The translations under genes were made by a program, and so were the position numbers. Positions 35,681 to 44,304 of a stretch of DNA of 64,000 bases are shown one piece after another. Positions within the stretch are counted from its first letter, which is position 1; the number at the start of each line of letters is the position of its first letter. Source of the DNA: CAVORB01 sp963736235 (GTDB lineage Bacteria; Pseudomonadota; Gammaproteobacteria; Chromatiales; Chromatiaceae); assembly GCA_963736235.1 (NCBI GenBank), contig CAVTOR010000027.1:1-64000 (forward strand), in the 5' to 3' direction. Below the pieces are notes generated by a model. That model saw only the letters and a list, made by a program, of their open reading frames with translations, was not told where the DNA came from and did not search any database.

Positions 35681-36744
35681 GGCGCGTCTCCGCCGGTGAA
35701 GGATACCTCCGGTCCGCCCTCCGCGGCCTCGATGCGGCCGATCTCCCAGGCATGCTCGCCGCTGCCGGAGAGCAGCTCGCAGGCACGCCGGGCATCCTGC
35801 GACGGAACGCAGATCACCATGCCGACACCGCAGTTGAAGGTGCGCAGCATCTCCGCTTCCGGGACACCACCCTGTGCCTGCAGCCAGTCGAACACGGCCG
35901 GTCGTCGCCAAGAGCCGAGATCGATGACCGCCCGCGTCTTCGGGGGCAGCACCCGAGGAAGGTTCTCGGGCAGGCCCCCCCGGTGATGTGGGCCATGGCG
36001 TGGACATCCACCTCGCGCATCATGCCCAGCACCGGCTTGACGTAGATGCGGGTCGGGGCGAGCAGGCGCTCCGCCAGGGTCGAGCCGTCCAGGGACTGGT
36101 CCAGGTCCGCTCCCGAGACCTCGATGATCTTGCGGATGAGGGAGTATCCGTTGGAGTGAGGCCCGGAAGAGGCGAGGCCGATCAGAGCGTCGCCGGGTTT
36201 CACCCGCTCCGGTGTGAGCAGGGCGTCCTTCTCGGCGATGCCGACGCAAAAGCCGGCCAGATCATAGTCCCCCGCCCGCATACATGCCGGGCATCTCCGC
36301 CGTTTCGCCCCCCGCGAGCGCGCAGCCCGCGAGCTCGCAGCCCCGGGCGATGCCTGCGACCACCGAGGTGGCGACGTTCAGATCGAGCCGACCGGTGGCG
36401 TAATAGTCGAGGAAGAACAAGGGCTCGGCACCCGCGACAAGGATGTCGTTCGCGCACATGGCCACCAGGTCGATGCCGACGGAGTCATGGCGCCCGAGCA
36501 TCAGCGCCAACTTGAGCTTGGTGCCGACCCCATCGGTGCCGGACACCAGAACCGGTTGGCGGTAGCGCTCCCACGGCAGCTCGAACAGGGCGCCGAAGCC
36601 GCCGAGTCCGGTCAGGACACCGGGGCGAAAGGTCGAAGCGGCCAAGGGTTTGATGCGCTCGACCAGGGCGTTACCGGCGTCGATGTCGACTCCGGCATCA
36701 CGGTAGCTGAGGGACGGCTTGGGCGGTCGGGGATCTTGTGACAC
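35677..36744 (-). CDS. purM: AIR synthase PurM (two probable sequencing frameshifts)
   Basis: Phosphoribosylformylglycinamidine cyclo-ligase, the fifth step of purine synthesis. Starts at GTG 36744 (SQDPRPPKPSLSYRDAG). The order of motifs is complete over three frames: LSYRDAGVDIDAGN, VSGTDGVGTKLKLA, CAGGETAEMP-type ALAGGETAEMPGMYAG, DYDLAGFCVGIAEKD, MAHITGG, LPENLPRVLPPKTRA and CGVGMVICVP. The shifts are one extra G in the G run at 36269-36273 and one missing G in the run of seven at about 35975-35982. Both are homopolymers, and an intact reading is restored simply by correcting each. I therefore regard the gene as functional in the organism and the shifts as sequence errors. Confidence 0.88.
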
Positions 36745-36956
36745 GGGTGGCTCCGCGAATCGGGGGCAGGGACAGCGGTCGCCCTTGGGGTGGTGATCAG
36801 CGCGGGCGACCTCACGGGCTCGCGCCATTCTAGCAGCTCGCCCATGGGGGCGGAACTTAGACAATCGCGTCCGGGCGGGGCTAGAATCGGTAGCGTCTCG
36901 CTTGCTCCAGATTTCGCTCGTTTGTTCCCGCGCAAGCCCGGGAGGCCGCAAGGGTC

Positions 36957-37514
36957 GTGAAATTACGGGACCTGCCCAACATCATCAGCGTGCTGCGGCT
37001 GCTGGCGGTCATGCCGGTGGTGTATCTCCTGCTGGAGAGGGAGTTCGGCTGGGCGTTGTTGCTGTTCGCCGCCGCCGGCGTCTCCGACGGTGTCGACGGC
37101 TTCCTGGCCAAGCACTACGGCTGGCAGAGCCAACTCGGCGGTATCCTCGACCCACTCGCGGACAAGACGCTGCTCGTCGCCTGCTTTCTGGTGCTGGGGG
37201 CGATGTCCCTGATCCCCGTCTGGTTGGTGCTGGCCGTTGTGTTCCGCGATCTGCTGATCGTGGGCGGTGCGCTGCTGTATAACTACCGGGTGGAGGAGGT
37301 GGAGGCGGCACCGATTCTCGTGAGCAAGCTCAATACCGTGCTCCAGATCGTTCTGCTAGTGCTGGTCATCACGGATTCCGGGCCGATGCGGGTGCCAGAC
37401 GGAGTGATTGAAATCCTGACCTGGGCCTGCCTGGTCACGGTCCTGATCAGCGGCACTCAGTACGTCTGGATCTGGTCGCGCAAGGCGGTGGAGAAGGGCT
37501 GGAAGGAGGACTGA
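36957..37514 (+). CDS. pgsA: CDP-alcohol phosphatidyltransferase (PgsA-like)
   Basis: 185 residues, GTG start at 36957. Inner-membrane enzyme that condenses CDP-diacylglycerol with glycerol-3-phosphate for phosphatidylglycerol. The N-terminal LPNIISVLRLLAVMPVVYLL and the CDP-alcohol motif DGVDGFLAKHYG, then GGILDPLADK, keep all four aspartates. The usual AR before the loop is AK here. Four to six helices, typical length. An alternative is another CDP-alcohol transferase such as cardiolipin synthase (class Crls), which also uses glycerol backbones. It is divergent from purM with 212 bases between. Confidence 0.82.
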   Translation: MKLRDLPNIISVLRLLAVMPVVYLLLEREFGWALLLFAAAGVSDGVDGFLAKHYGWQSQLGGILDPLADKTLLVACFLVLGAMSLIPVWLVLAVVFRDLLIVGGALLYNYRVEEVEAAPILVSKLNTVLQIVLLVLVITDSGPMRVPDGVIEILTWACLVTVLISGTQYVWIWSRKAVEKGWKED

Positions 37515-37597
37515 GCCCGGTTCGGGGCCTCTGGCGAGCTCGGTGACGAGGGCGTTCGGCGGGCGCGATCTTCCAACCGGCCCCGGCGATTCAAAGC

Positions 37598-38290
37598 CTA
37601 CTCGGATTTCTCCAATAAGCGACGGATCAGCCATAGCGTGGCGCGGCGCTTCTCGCGCAGGCTCTCGCGGTCGATCTGGTCCAGCAGGGCGAGCAGGGAG
37701 TCGGCGTCCCTGGGGCATCGGCGCATGATGTAGGCCACCGCTTCGCGGCTGAGATCGAGTCCCCGTCTCCCCGCGGATTGCCGCAGCAGTTGCTCGCAAT
37801 CGGCTTCCCGCAGAGGCCGCAGCTGGTATCCAGGCCCGGATCCCAGGCGAGATCGCAGGTCCGGCAGCCGTATCGGGAGCTCCGCCAGCGGTTGGCTGGC
37901 GCTCACCAGCAGCCGCCGCTCGGCCTCGCGCAGCCGGTTGTAAAGCCCGAACAGGGCGCGCTCCCAGTCGGCATTCCCGGCCACCGCATCCAGATCGTCG
38001 AGGGCGATGAGCTCGATCCGCTCCAGGTTATCCAGGGCGGAGGGATCGAGCTCGGGATGGGATAGCGGCAGGTAGACGACCTCGCCCGAGCGCGCTGCGG
38101 CACGACCGCAGGCGGCTTGGAGCAGATGGGTCTTCCCGCTCCCGGTAGGGGCGAACAGGTAGAGAAAGGCTTCCCCGCGGCCCTCCGCCCAGGCGGCGAT
38201 GGTGGCAACCGCCTCGGCATTCGGTCCCGCCACGAAATCGGCGAAGTCGACCTCGTGTTGCAGCTGAACGGCAAGCGGTAGCTGTTGCAC
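37598..38290 (-). CDS. hda: DnaA-homologous regulator Hda
   Basis: 230-residue AAA+ protein that with the sliding clamp converts DnaA-ATP to DnaA-ADP after initiation. GTG 38290 gives VQQLPLAVQLQHEVDFADFV. The start QLPLAVQL matches the clamp-binding motif QL(S/P)LPL of Hda. Walker A is FAPTGSGKTHLLQA and Walker B is LIALDDLDAVAG. A sensor region RLLVSASQPLAELPIRLPDL, the arginine finger area DLRSRLGSG and a lid domain follow. It lies 8 bases after wrbA, so the two are co-transcribed. Confidence 0.92.
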   Translation of the reverse strand: MQQLPLAVQLQHEVDFADFVAGPNAEAVATIAAWAEGRGEAFLYLFAPTGSGKTHLLQAACGRAAARSGEVVYLPLSHPELDPSALDNLERIELIALDDLDAVAGNADWERALFGLYNRLREAERRLLVSASQPLAELPIRLPDLRSRLGSGPGYQLRPLREADCEQLLRQSAGRRGLDLSREAVAYIMRRCPRDADSLLALLDQIDRESLREKRRATLWLIRRLLEKSE

Positions 38291-38298
38291 GGTGCGGA

Positions 38299-38898
38299 TC
38301 AGGACGATCGCAGCAGGGCGACGGCAGCCGCGGCGAGGCGCCTGCCCTGGGCTTGACCGAGGCGCTTCTCCTCCTCGCTGAGGGGCAGGTTGCTTTCCGG
38401 TCCGGCCAAGTGGGACGGACCGTATGGCGTGCCACCGGTCGCGGTGCGCAGCAGGTCGGTTTCGCTGTAGGGCAAGCCGAGCACCAGCATGCCGTGGTGC
38501 AGCAGAGGGAGCATCATGGACACCAGGGTGGTCTCCTGACCTCCGTGCAGGCTGGATGTCGAGGTGAAGACGGCCGCGGGCTTGCCGATGAGGGCGCCGC
38601 CGATCCACAGCGGGCTGGTGCCATCTAGGAAGTACTTGAGGGGTGCCGCCATGTTGCCGAAGCGGGTCGGGCTGCCGAGGGCCAAACCGGCGCAGTGGCG
38701 CAGGTCGTCGAGCTCGGCATAGGGTGCGCCCTGCGGCGGGATTGTGTCCTCGCTGGCCTCGCACACCGTGGAGACGGCGGGTACCGTGCGCAGGCGCGCC
38801 TCGACGCCGGGGACTTCTTCCACCCCGCGGGCGATGTGACGCGCCATCTCCGCGGTCGCACCGTAGCGGCTGTAGAAAAGGACGAGGATGTAAGGCAT
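38299..38898 (-). CDS. wrbA: NAD(P)H:quinone oxidoreductase WrbA
   Basis: 199-residue flavodoxin-fold enzyme reducing quinones by two electrons. ATG 38898 (MPYILVLFYSRYGATAEMAR) has the FMN phosphate loop SRYGAT. GSPTRFGNMAAPLKYFLDGT and FTSTSSLHGGQETTL are the other WrbA signatures, together with GGTPYGPSHLAG near the C-terminus. Upstream of hda in one unit and 20 bases after arsC on the same strand. Confidence 0.93.
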   Translation of the reverse strand: MPYILVLFYSRYGATAEMARHIARGVEEVPGVEARLRTVPAVSTVCEASEDTIPPQGAPYAELDDLRHCAGLALGSPTRFGNMAAPLKYFLDGTSPLWIGGALIGKPAAVFTSTSSLHGGQETTLVSMMLPLLHHGMLVLGLPYSETDLLRTATGGTPYGPSHLAGPESNLPLSEEEKRLGQAQGRRLAAAAVALLRSS

Positions 38899-38917
38899 GG
38901 GCAAACCTGGGCGCGGA

Positions 38918-39265
38918 TCAGAGAATCGACAGGACGTCCTCGGGGGGACGGCCGAGTGCGGCCTTTTTGCCGCTGACGGCGATCGGGCGCTCGATTAGCC
39001 TGGGGTGGGCGACCATGGCCGAGATGAGCTGGTCGTCGGACAGATCCGGGTTGTCCAGGCCGAGCTCCTTGTACTCTGGTTCTTTCTTGCGCATGAGGTC
39101 CCGCGGTCGGAGTTTGAGCATGCCGAGTAGCAGGCGCAGGGTCGCCGCGTCCGGCGGGGTCTTGAGATACTCGACGATCTCGGGTTCGACGCCCTTCTCG
39201 TGCAGCAGTGCGAGCGCCTCGCGCGACTTACTGCAGCGCGGGTTGTGATACAGGGTTACGGCCAT
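38918..39265 (-). CDS. arsC: Arsenate reductase (glutaredoxin-type)
   Basis: 115-residue ArsC/Spx-fold protein. ATG 39265 is preceded by a strong AGGAGG-like site. The catalytic cysteine 11 in LYHNPRCSKSREALALL and the arginine triad region (LMRKKEPEYKELGL, HPRLIERPIAVSGKKAALGR) fit ArsC, which reduces arsenate with glutathione/glutaredoxin. Without ars transporters nearby it could also serve as the related YfgD-type reductase. It is first in an arsC-wrbA-hda unit, an arrangement known from other gammaproteobacteria. Confidence 0.9.
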   Translation of the reverse strand: MAVTLYHNPRCSKSREALALLHEKGVEPEIVEYLKTPPDAATLRLLLGMLKLRPRDLMRKKEPEYKELGLDNPDLSDDQLISAMVAHPRLIERPIAVSGKKAALGRPPEDVLSIL

Positions 39266-39492
39266 GGGTACCTCCTGTTCGCTGGGCTTGCCATTGTACG
39301 GCGGCGAAGCGGAACTCCCAAGATCCGCGGGGATGTGTCGTCCGCTCGCTGCCAAGCTGGACGTTGCAGTGCAGCCGCGATGCCCGGACAATTCATGCTC
39401 ATCCGCCGCCCCGCTTGACATTGATGGCATCAATTCGATTTTGATCCTACCGACTGGTTCGAGCTTTCGCCGCATCTGAAGGAGACACCCGC

Positions 39493-40059
39493 ATGATCCG
39501 CAAGATTTCCGACACCTCAGGAGCCGTCTCGCTCCTGTGCGCCCTCGCCATGTACCTAGTAGTCGCCGTTTCAGCAACGGCGGCGGTGCGTGACCCGGGG
39601 GAGTTTTTTTTCGACCAGACCTTTGGGGACTTTTCCGAGGAGTTGGCCAACGCGAGGGAGCAGGGCAAGGCGGGCATCCTGATCATGTTCGAGATGGACG
39701 AATGCCCTTTTTGCCACCGGATGAAGACGACCGTGCTCAATCAGTCTGAGATCCAGGCCTATTTTAAGGAGCATTTCTTGGTCTTTTCCGTGGATATCGA
39801 AGGCGATGTTGAGGTCACCGACTTCCAAGGCAATTCCCTGCCGCAGAAGGACTTCGCGCTGAAGGAGTTCCGGGTTCGCGCTACGCCGGTGTTCGCCTTC
39901 TTCGATCTGGACGGAAACCTGGTCGCGCGCTACACCGGCGCCACCAGCGGACCGGATGAGTTCCGTTGGCTGGGCGAGTACGTGGTCGGCGGGAAGTACA
40001 AGGAGACGACCTTCACCCGTTACAAACGTGAGCGGCGGGAGGCCTCCGCTGGGAGTTGA
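39493..40059 (+). CDS. Periplasmic thioredoxin-like protein (SoxW-like)
   Basis: 188 residues with a signal peptide (AVSLLCALAMYLVVAVSATA). Thioredoxin fold with the active site CPFC at residues 71-74 in FEMDECPFCHRMK, and the cis-proline in VRATPVFAFFDLDG. Long insertions between (SVDIEGDVEVTDFQGNSL) resemble SoxW and DsbE-like periplasmic reductases that keep thiol centres of sulfur-oxidation or cytochrome proteins reduced. There are no sox genes in the window, so the partner is unknown. The start is behind AAGGAGA. Confidence 0.82.
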   Translation: MIRKISDTSGAVSLLCALAMYLVVAVSATAAVRDPGEFFFDQTFGDFSEELANAREQGKAGILIMFEMDECPFCHRMKTTVLNQSEIQAYFKEHFLVFSVDIEGDVEVTDFQGNSLPQKDFALKEFRVRATPVFAFFDLDGNLVARYTGATSGPDEFRWLGEYVVGGKYKETTFTRYKRERREASAGS

Positions 40060-40236
40060 GCGCCAGTTTGATCTTGGGATCCCTGCGCCTGGCCCTCACG
40101 CCCAGGGTCCATGAGGGGCGAAAATGACGAGGGATCGACTACCATCGGTCCTTGCCCTTTCCGCGACGTCGGGTCGAGGGGGCTGGATCCGCCTCGATCG
40201 TGAGGTGGGGCTCTAGACAATAAGAGGGGATGCTTC

Positions 40237-40521
40237 ATGCAGGATCAGGGGAATCAGGTCTGCTTCCGCTGCGTCGTGGCGGGGCGTGTGCAAGGGGTCT
40301 TTTTCCGCGCCTCTGCGCGGGAGCAGGGGCAAAGGCTCGGCTTGACGGGCTATGCGCGGAATTTGCCCGACGGGAAACTGGAGGTGCTCGCGTGCGGCGC
40401 ACCGGACGCGGTGGGGCAGCTGCGCGAGTGGCTGCGTACCGGACCGCCGATGGCGGAGGTCACGGGGGTGGCCTGTGAGCCCGTTCAATTCCAGTCCTTT
40501 ACTGGCTTCGTGACGCAATAG
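40237..40521 (+). CDS. acyP: Acylphosphatase
   Basis: 94-residue enzyme that hydrolyses acyl phosphates. VAGRVQGVFFRASAREQ carries catalytic arginine 24, and GYARNLPDGKLEVLACG carries asparagine 42. Both are at the spacing of the family, and the length is typical. It ends 14 bases before the sfsA reading frame opens, so the two may be co-transcribed. Confidence 0.94.
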   Translation: MQDQGNQVCFRCVVAGRVQGVFFRASAREQGQRLGLTGYARNLPDGKLEVLACGAPDAVGQLREWLRTGPPMAEVTGVACEPVQFQSFTGFVTQ

Positions 40522-40534
40522 CCGGAGTGAGAAG

Positions 40535-41275
40535 CTGGAACTTTCTCCGCTAACGGAAGGACGCATCCTGCGCCGCTATAAGCGCTTTCTGGCGGACGTG
40601 GAGATTGCCGATGGCGAGACGACGGTGACGGTGCACGTACCTAACACGGGAAGCATGGCCACGTGCTGGGAGCCGGGGGCACGCGTTCAATTGAGTCACA
40701 GCGAGAACCCGCGCCGCAAGCTCGCCTGGACGCTGGAGCGGGTGGACATGGGGGCCGGTTGGGTGGGCGTACACACCGGGCGCCCCAATGGAGTGATGGC
40801 TGAAGCAATCGCAACTGGCGCCATCCCCGCCCTTTCAGGTTATCGGACACTGCGGCGGGAGGTCCCATACGCGGCTTGCGGTCAGGTGCGGGGCAGATTG
40901 GATCTTTTCCTGTCCGACGGACGCAGCCCCGATGCGCTGGTAGAGGTGAAGAACGTCACCCTGCTCGATGGCGACTGGGTGCGTTTTCCAGACGCGGTCA
41001 GCAAGCGCGGCCGGAAGCATTTGGATCTGCTGCATGCGGCGGTGCAGGACGGTCTGCGAGGGGTGATCCTGTTCGCCGTGAATCGGCCGGAGGGAGGGCG
41101 CTTTGGGCCGGCATGGAGAATTGATGGCGCCTACGCTCGGCGTCTGACCGAGGTTGTGGCAGCGGGTGTAGAGGTGCTTGCCGTGCGCATACGGCATTTC
41201 CCCGAGCGCATGGAGGTCAGCGGCGAGCTTCGGGTCGATCTCGAGCCCCCGGAGCGGGATCGCCTCGCCTCGTGA
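40535..41275 (+). CDS. sfsA: SfsA family protein, start uncertain
   Basis: Sugar fermentation stimulation protein A, a DNA/RNA-binding nuclease-like protein. The family's N-terminal box LTEGRILRRYKRFLADVE is present, then VHVPNTGSMATCWEPGARV, HTGRPNGVMAEAI, LVEVKNVTLLDGD, FPDAVSKRGRKHLDLLHAA and VILFAVNRPEG, so the protein is complete. No ATG, GTG or TTG precedes the N-terminal box in frame. The first codon that could serve is CTG 40535, while a GTG at 40526 lies in a different frame. A one- or two-base indel near 40530 would give a normal start. An internal GTG at 40598 would delete the family's N-terminus. Confidence 0.88.
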   Translation: MELSPLTEGRILRRYKRFLADVEIADGETTVTVHVPNTGSMATCWEPGARVQLSHSENPRRKLAWTLERVDMGAGWVGVHTGRPNGVMAEAIATGAIPALSGYRTLRREVPYAACGQVRGRLDLFLSDGRSPDALVEVKNVTLLDGDWVRFPDAVSKRGRKHLDLLHAAVQDGLRGVILFAVNRPEGGRFGPAWRIDGAYARRLTEVVAAGVEVLAVRIRHFPERMEVSGELRVDLEPPERDRLAS

Positions 41276-41293
41276 CGGTCTGCCAGAGTTGCC

Positions 41294-42796
41294 TTAGTAC
41301 CCGCCCGTCGATAGATCGATCGGGTCCGGGTAGGCGTCTATACGCTCGATGCCGGTGTCGATGCGTCCGTCGGCATGCAACTCTAGCCAGCGGAAACCCG
41401 GCGTGACGGGGTCGAGGGCAAAGCCGTTGCTGTTCGGTTGGAACTGGACGCAGGTCGAGGGCGAGGCCAGCAGCAGCACGTCTTTGCGCAGGCTCTGGTA
41501 TTCCTGGTGAATATGTCCCCAGATGATGCCCCGCACCTGGGGATGACGGTCAACGATCGCGAAGAAATCCTTCGGATTGTCGAGGGCCATGGTGTCGAGC
41601 CACGCGCTCCCAACGGGTACTGGCTGATGATGCAGGCAGACCAGCGTGTGGGTGCTGCGGTGGTTACGCAGGGTCTCTTCCAATTCTTCGAGTTGATCCC
41701 GTCCGAGGTGGCCGCCATCCGCGCCCGGGACGGTGGAATCCAGAAACACCAGATTCCAGGCGCCAACGCGCACAGACGGCGCGAAGCTGATTGGACTGCC
41801 GTTGAGCATGGTTACGAGGACGCGGAACGCGTCGTGGTTTCCGGGCAGGCAGTTGCAGGGAGTCTCCAACTCTGAGAGCCGCTGCTTGAGGTAGCGGTAG
41901 CCTTCCCTGCTCTCGTCATGGACCAGATCCCCGGTCAGCAGCAACCGGTCCACCGGCCAGAAGCGCTGGAATACCAAGTCCAAAACCAGCTCGAAGGTCT
42001 TGCGCGTGTTCTGGCCGAGCAGTTTCCCGTTCGGATCCGCGTAGAGGTGTGTATCCGTCAGCTGCAGCAGTCGCACCACGCCCGAGCCAGGCGACGGCGA
42101 GTATCCGTTGTCGCGCGGCCGCATGGCGGTGGATGGTCCCCCTCGACGCCTTACCAAGCGGCCGCTCCCGCCCGCATTCTCGGGTGGGTACCAGGGAGCA
42201 TCCGCCTGCGGTTCGACGGACGCGACGGGCGTATCAGCGCTACCGGCCCGCCTGGACAGATGGCGTCGGAGCGCATCCGCGAGCAGCAGGTAGCCGGCGC
42301 TGTCCTTGCGGAAGCATTCGTCCGCGCCCTCACAGGGCGCAATGGCAACGGCGGTGCCGTGGGGTTCGGCCGACATAAAGAAGATCGGGCAACCGGGGCA
42401 GAAGCGTCGAACAGTGCGCAGGACCTCTAGGCCTTCAGCCCAGCCGATTCGTCGCGAGATGATCGCTGCATCGAACTGGCGTTCCAACAACCGGTCCACC
42501 AAGGAGGTGGGCGTATCGACCTCGGCCAAATGGATCCCTGGCAGCGTATCCTCGAGGACCAAACCGACCATGCGGCGGTCGGCGGCGTTGTCGTCAACCA
42601 GGAGGATGTGCATCGAATCGTACGACATGGTTCGATCAGCCGCCAGCATGGAATCTGCTTGTCGTTCGTTAAACTTCAGTAGACAACCGGAATGGCGTGG
42701 CTGCTCTGCCGTGAACTCCCGGTGCGGGTGGGTCGGCTGTTGTGCCGGCCCGTCGACGTTCATCCGGAGTCGTTGCTCGAATTCGTCCCAGTCCAT
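41294..42796 (-). CDS. Degenerate receiver domain fused to CpdA-type cAMP phosphodiesterase
   Basis: 500 residues from ATG 42796. Residues about 62-180 form a response-regulator receiver fold (HILLVDDNAADRRMVGLVL, CPIFFMSAEPHG), but the phosphoacceptor position is serine 114 (FDAAIISRRIGWAEG). After a long linker (about 190-240), residues 243-500 form a class III metallophosphodiesterase like CpdA: LLQLTDTHLYAD, LLLTGDLVHDESREGYRYL, CNCLPGNHDAFRVL, LVCLHHQPVPVGSAWLD and IIWGHIHQEYQS. These are all the metal ligands. CpdA hydrolyses 3',5'-cAMP. The phosphodiesterase part is intact. The fused domain probably signals without phosphorylation. Internal starts at 42628 would still include the receiver. 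Confidence 0.85.
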   Translation of the reverse strand: MDWDEFEQRLRMNVDGPAQQPTHPHREFTAEQPRHSGCLLKFNERQADSMLAADRTMSYDSMHILLVDDNAADRRMVGLVLEDTLPGIHLAEVDTPTSLVDRLLERQFDAAIISRRIGWAEGLEVLRTVRRFCPGCPIFFMSAEPHGTAVAIAPCEGADECFRKDSAGYLLLADALRRHLSRRAGSADTPVASVEPQADAPWYPPENAGGSGRLVRRRGGPSTAMRPRDNGYSPSPGSGVVRLLQLTDTHLYADPNGKLLGQNTRKTFELVLDLVFQRFWPVDRLLLTGDLVHDESREGYRYLKQRLSELETPCNCLPGNHDAFRVLVTMLNGSPISFAPSVRVGAWNLVFLDSTVPGADGGHLGRDQLEELEETLRNHRSTHTLVCLHHQPVPVGSAWLDTMALDNPKDFFAIVDRHPQVRGIIWGHIHQEYQSLRKDVLLLASPSTCVQFQPNSNGFALDPVTPGFRWLELHADGRIDTGIERIDAYPDPIDLSTGGY

Positions 42797-43252
42797 CTTC
42801 TCTGAATCCTGGGAGGGCTAGATCTCTTTAAGCAAATATTGCGCCATACTGATTTTTTTTCGTTAAATCAATCTAGTGAGAGAATAGACTGCACAAAAAA
42901 ACGGGGAATTGTCGTTACGAGGAGACGTCATATCGAGTTTTCCGGCTGTTCGTATCGTGGCATCTTGGGAGGCCGACTTCCGGTGAAGAAGATGACTCCC
43001 CTAGGTTGAGGTCTCGCGGCGCAGGGCATTTCCATTGGTATCGACGGGCTGGAACATTGCGCTGCTCAGATCGTCTTCGACCGCGATAGTCTGGAATGTA
43101 ACCGGTATCGACCATGCTGATTGTGAGCGGCTTTGCATTAGCTTGTGCCAAACGTCCCGCTGGTGTGGACGGGGCATTCTCCGGTTGGGGGCAGCGAATT
43201 TGATGTTAGGAATTGGATCGGCCGCGGAAGCCGCAGGTCTCCTTACGATTCG
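42797..43252. other. Divergent intergenic region upstream of oxyR
   Basis: About 456 bases between the phosphodiesterase start and oxyR, with an AT-rich stretch at 42835-42905 likely to hold promoter elements. Open frames through it have no ribosome binding site. A weak OxyR-like half site at about 43085 was not accepted. Confidence 0.4.
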
Positions 43253-44188
43253 ATGACGCTCAACGAGCTTCGCTACATCGTGGCATTTGCGCGGGAGCGC
43301 CACTTCGGGCGTGCCGCGGAGGCTTGCTTTGTCAGCCAACCAACGCTGAGTGTCGCGGTAAAGAAGTTGGAGGACGAGCTTGGGGTGAGTTTGTTCGAGC
43401 GGGGAGGGGGAGAGGTCAAGGTGACTTCGGTGGGGGAGCAGATCGTCGCCCAAGCCCAGCGCGTGCTGGAAGAGGCGGATGGCGTAAAGCTTCTGGCGCG
43501 GCACGGAAAGGATCCGCTCACTGACGCTCTGCGCCTGGGGGCTATCTACACGATCGGACCCTACTTGCTTCCGCAGCTTATCCCTCTGGTCATGGAACAA
43601 GCCCCGGGTATGCCGCTCGTGATTGAGGAGAACTTCACCTCCGCGCTCGGCGAGCGCCTGAAGCGCGGTGAGCTTGATGTCATCATCATCTCGTTGCCAT
43701 TCGACGAGCCCGGTATCCTCACGCGCCCCCTCTATGACGAGGCATTTGTCGTGTTGCTGCCGGGCGGGCATCCCTGGGTTGAGCAACAGTCGGTGCAGAT
43801 CGATCGCCTAGCAGACGAGAACGTGCTGCTGCTGGGTCCGGGGCATTGTTTCCGTGATCAAGTCCTGCGGGTATGTCCCCGTTGCCTTCAGTCTTCGACA
43901 GCCACCGGGTCTCTTCAGCGCGGGCTGGAGGGAGGATCCCTGGAGACGATACGCTGCATGGTTGCCGGTGGCGTAGGTGTCACCGTGCTCCCGTGCACCG
44001 CCGCAAGCCCGGAACGGTTTTCGGAGGGCATGGTCGCGGTGCGGCCGTTCTCAGCAGGCGCGCCGCAGCGTCGCGTTGCGCTGGCATGGCGGAAATCCTT
44101 TCCGCGCCTGGCGGCGGTAGAGTTGCTTGCCCGCGCGGTCCGCGCCGCGCGACTGGACTGCGTGACCTACATCGAGCCTGGTCGATAA
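43253..44188 (+). CDS. oxyR: Hydrogen peroxide-sensing regulator OxyR
   Basis: 311-residue LysR-type regulator. ATG 43253; N-terminal winged helix MTLNELRYIVAFARERHFGR followed by AAEACFVSQPTLSVAVKKLE. The redox pair falls at C199 (GHCFRDQ) and C208 (RVCP), the same numbering and spacing as in E. coli OxyR, so peroxide should form the activating disulfide. PLLPQLIPL-type and GVTVLPCTAA boxes complete the effector domain. An OxyR binding site overlaps its stop codon and faces the rubrerythrin gene. An upstream in-frame ATG gives a 36-residue extension with no support. Confidence 0.95.
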   Translation: MTLNELRYIVAFARERHFGRAAEACFVSQPTLSVAVKKLEDELGVSLFERGGGEVKVTSVGEQIVAQAQRVLEEADGVKLLARHGKDPLTDALRLGAIYTIGPYLLPQLIPLVMEQAPGMPLVIEENFTSALGERLKRGELDVIIISLPFDEPGILTRPLYDEAFVVLLPGGHPWVEQQSVQIDRLADENVLLLGPGHCFRDQVLRVCPRCLQSSTATGSLQRGLEGGSLETIRCMVAGGVGVTVLPCTAASPERFSEGMVAVRPFSAGAPQRRVALAWRKSFPRLAAVELLARAVRAARLDCVTYIEPGR

Positions 44189-44221
44189 ATTCAGACTATC
44201 AGGACCATTGGTACAAACAAT
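44185..44221 (+). promoter_or_regulatory. Predicted OxyR operator, with -10 box at 44245-44250
   Basis: ATAAATTCAGACTAT (44185-44199), 7 bases, ATTGGTACAAACAAT (44207-44221). The known OxyR consensus is ATAGnTnnnAnCTAT repeated after 7 bases. The spacing is exact, each half having two mismatches. The site ends next to a poor -35 (TTCTTA, 44222-44227), 17 bases before TATCTT (44245-44250), the layout of OxyR-activated promoters. It overlaps the oxyR stop codon (44186-44188). Confidence 0.72.
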
Positions 44222-44304
44222 TTCTTAAAGTATGCCCTGACCGCTATCTTTCTAAGCGCATCGCGCAGAGCGCATACCCTACAGCAACCCAATCGGAGTA
44301 ACCT

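Noticed and set aside
43085..43110. Possible second OxyR site upstream of oxyR (ATAGTCTGGAATGTA)
   Set aside because: Only the first half is moderately similar, and the partner half at the required 7-base spacing does not match.
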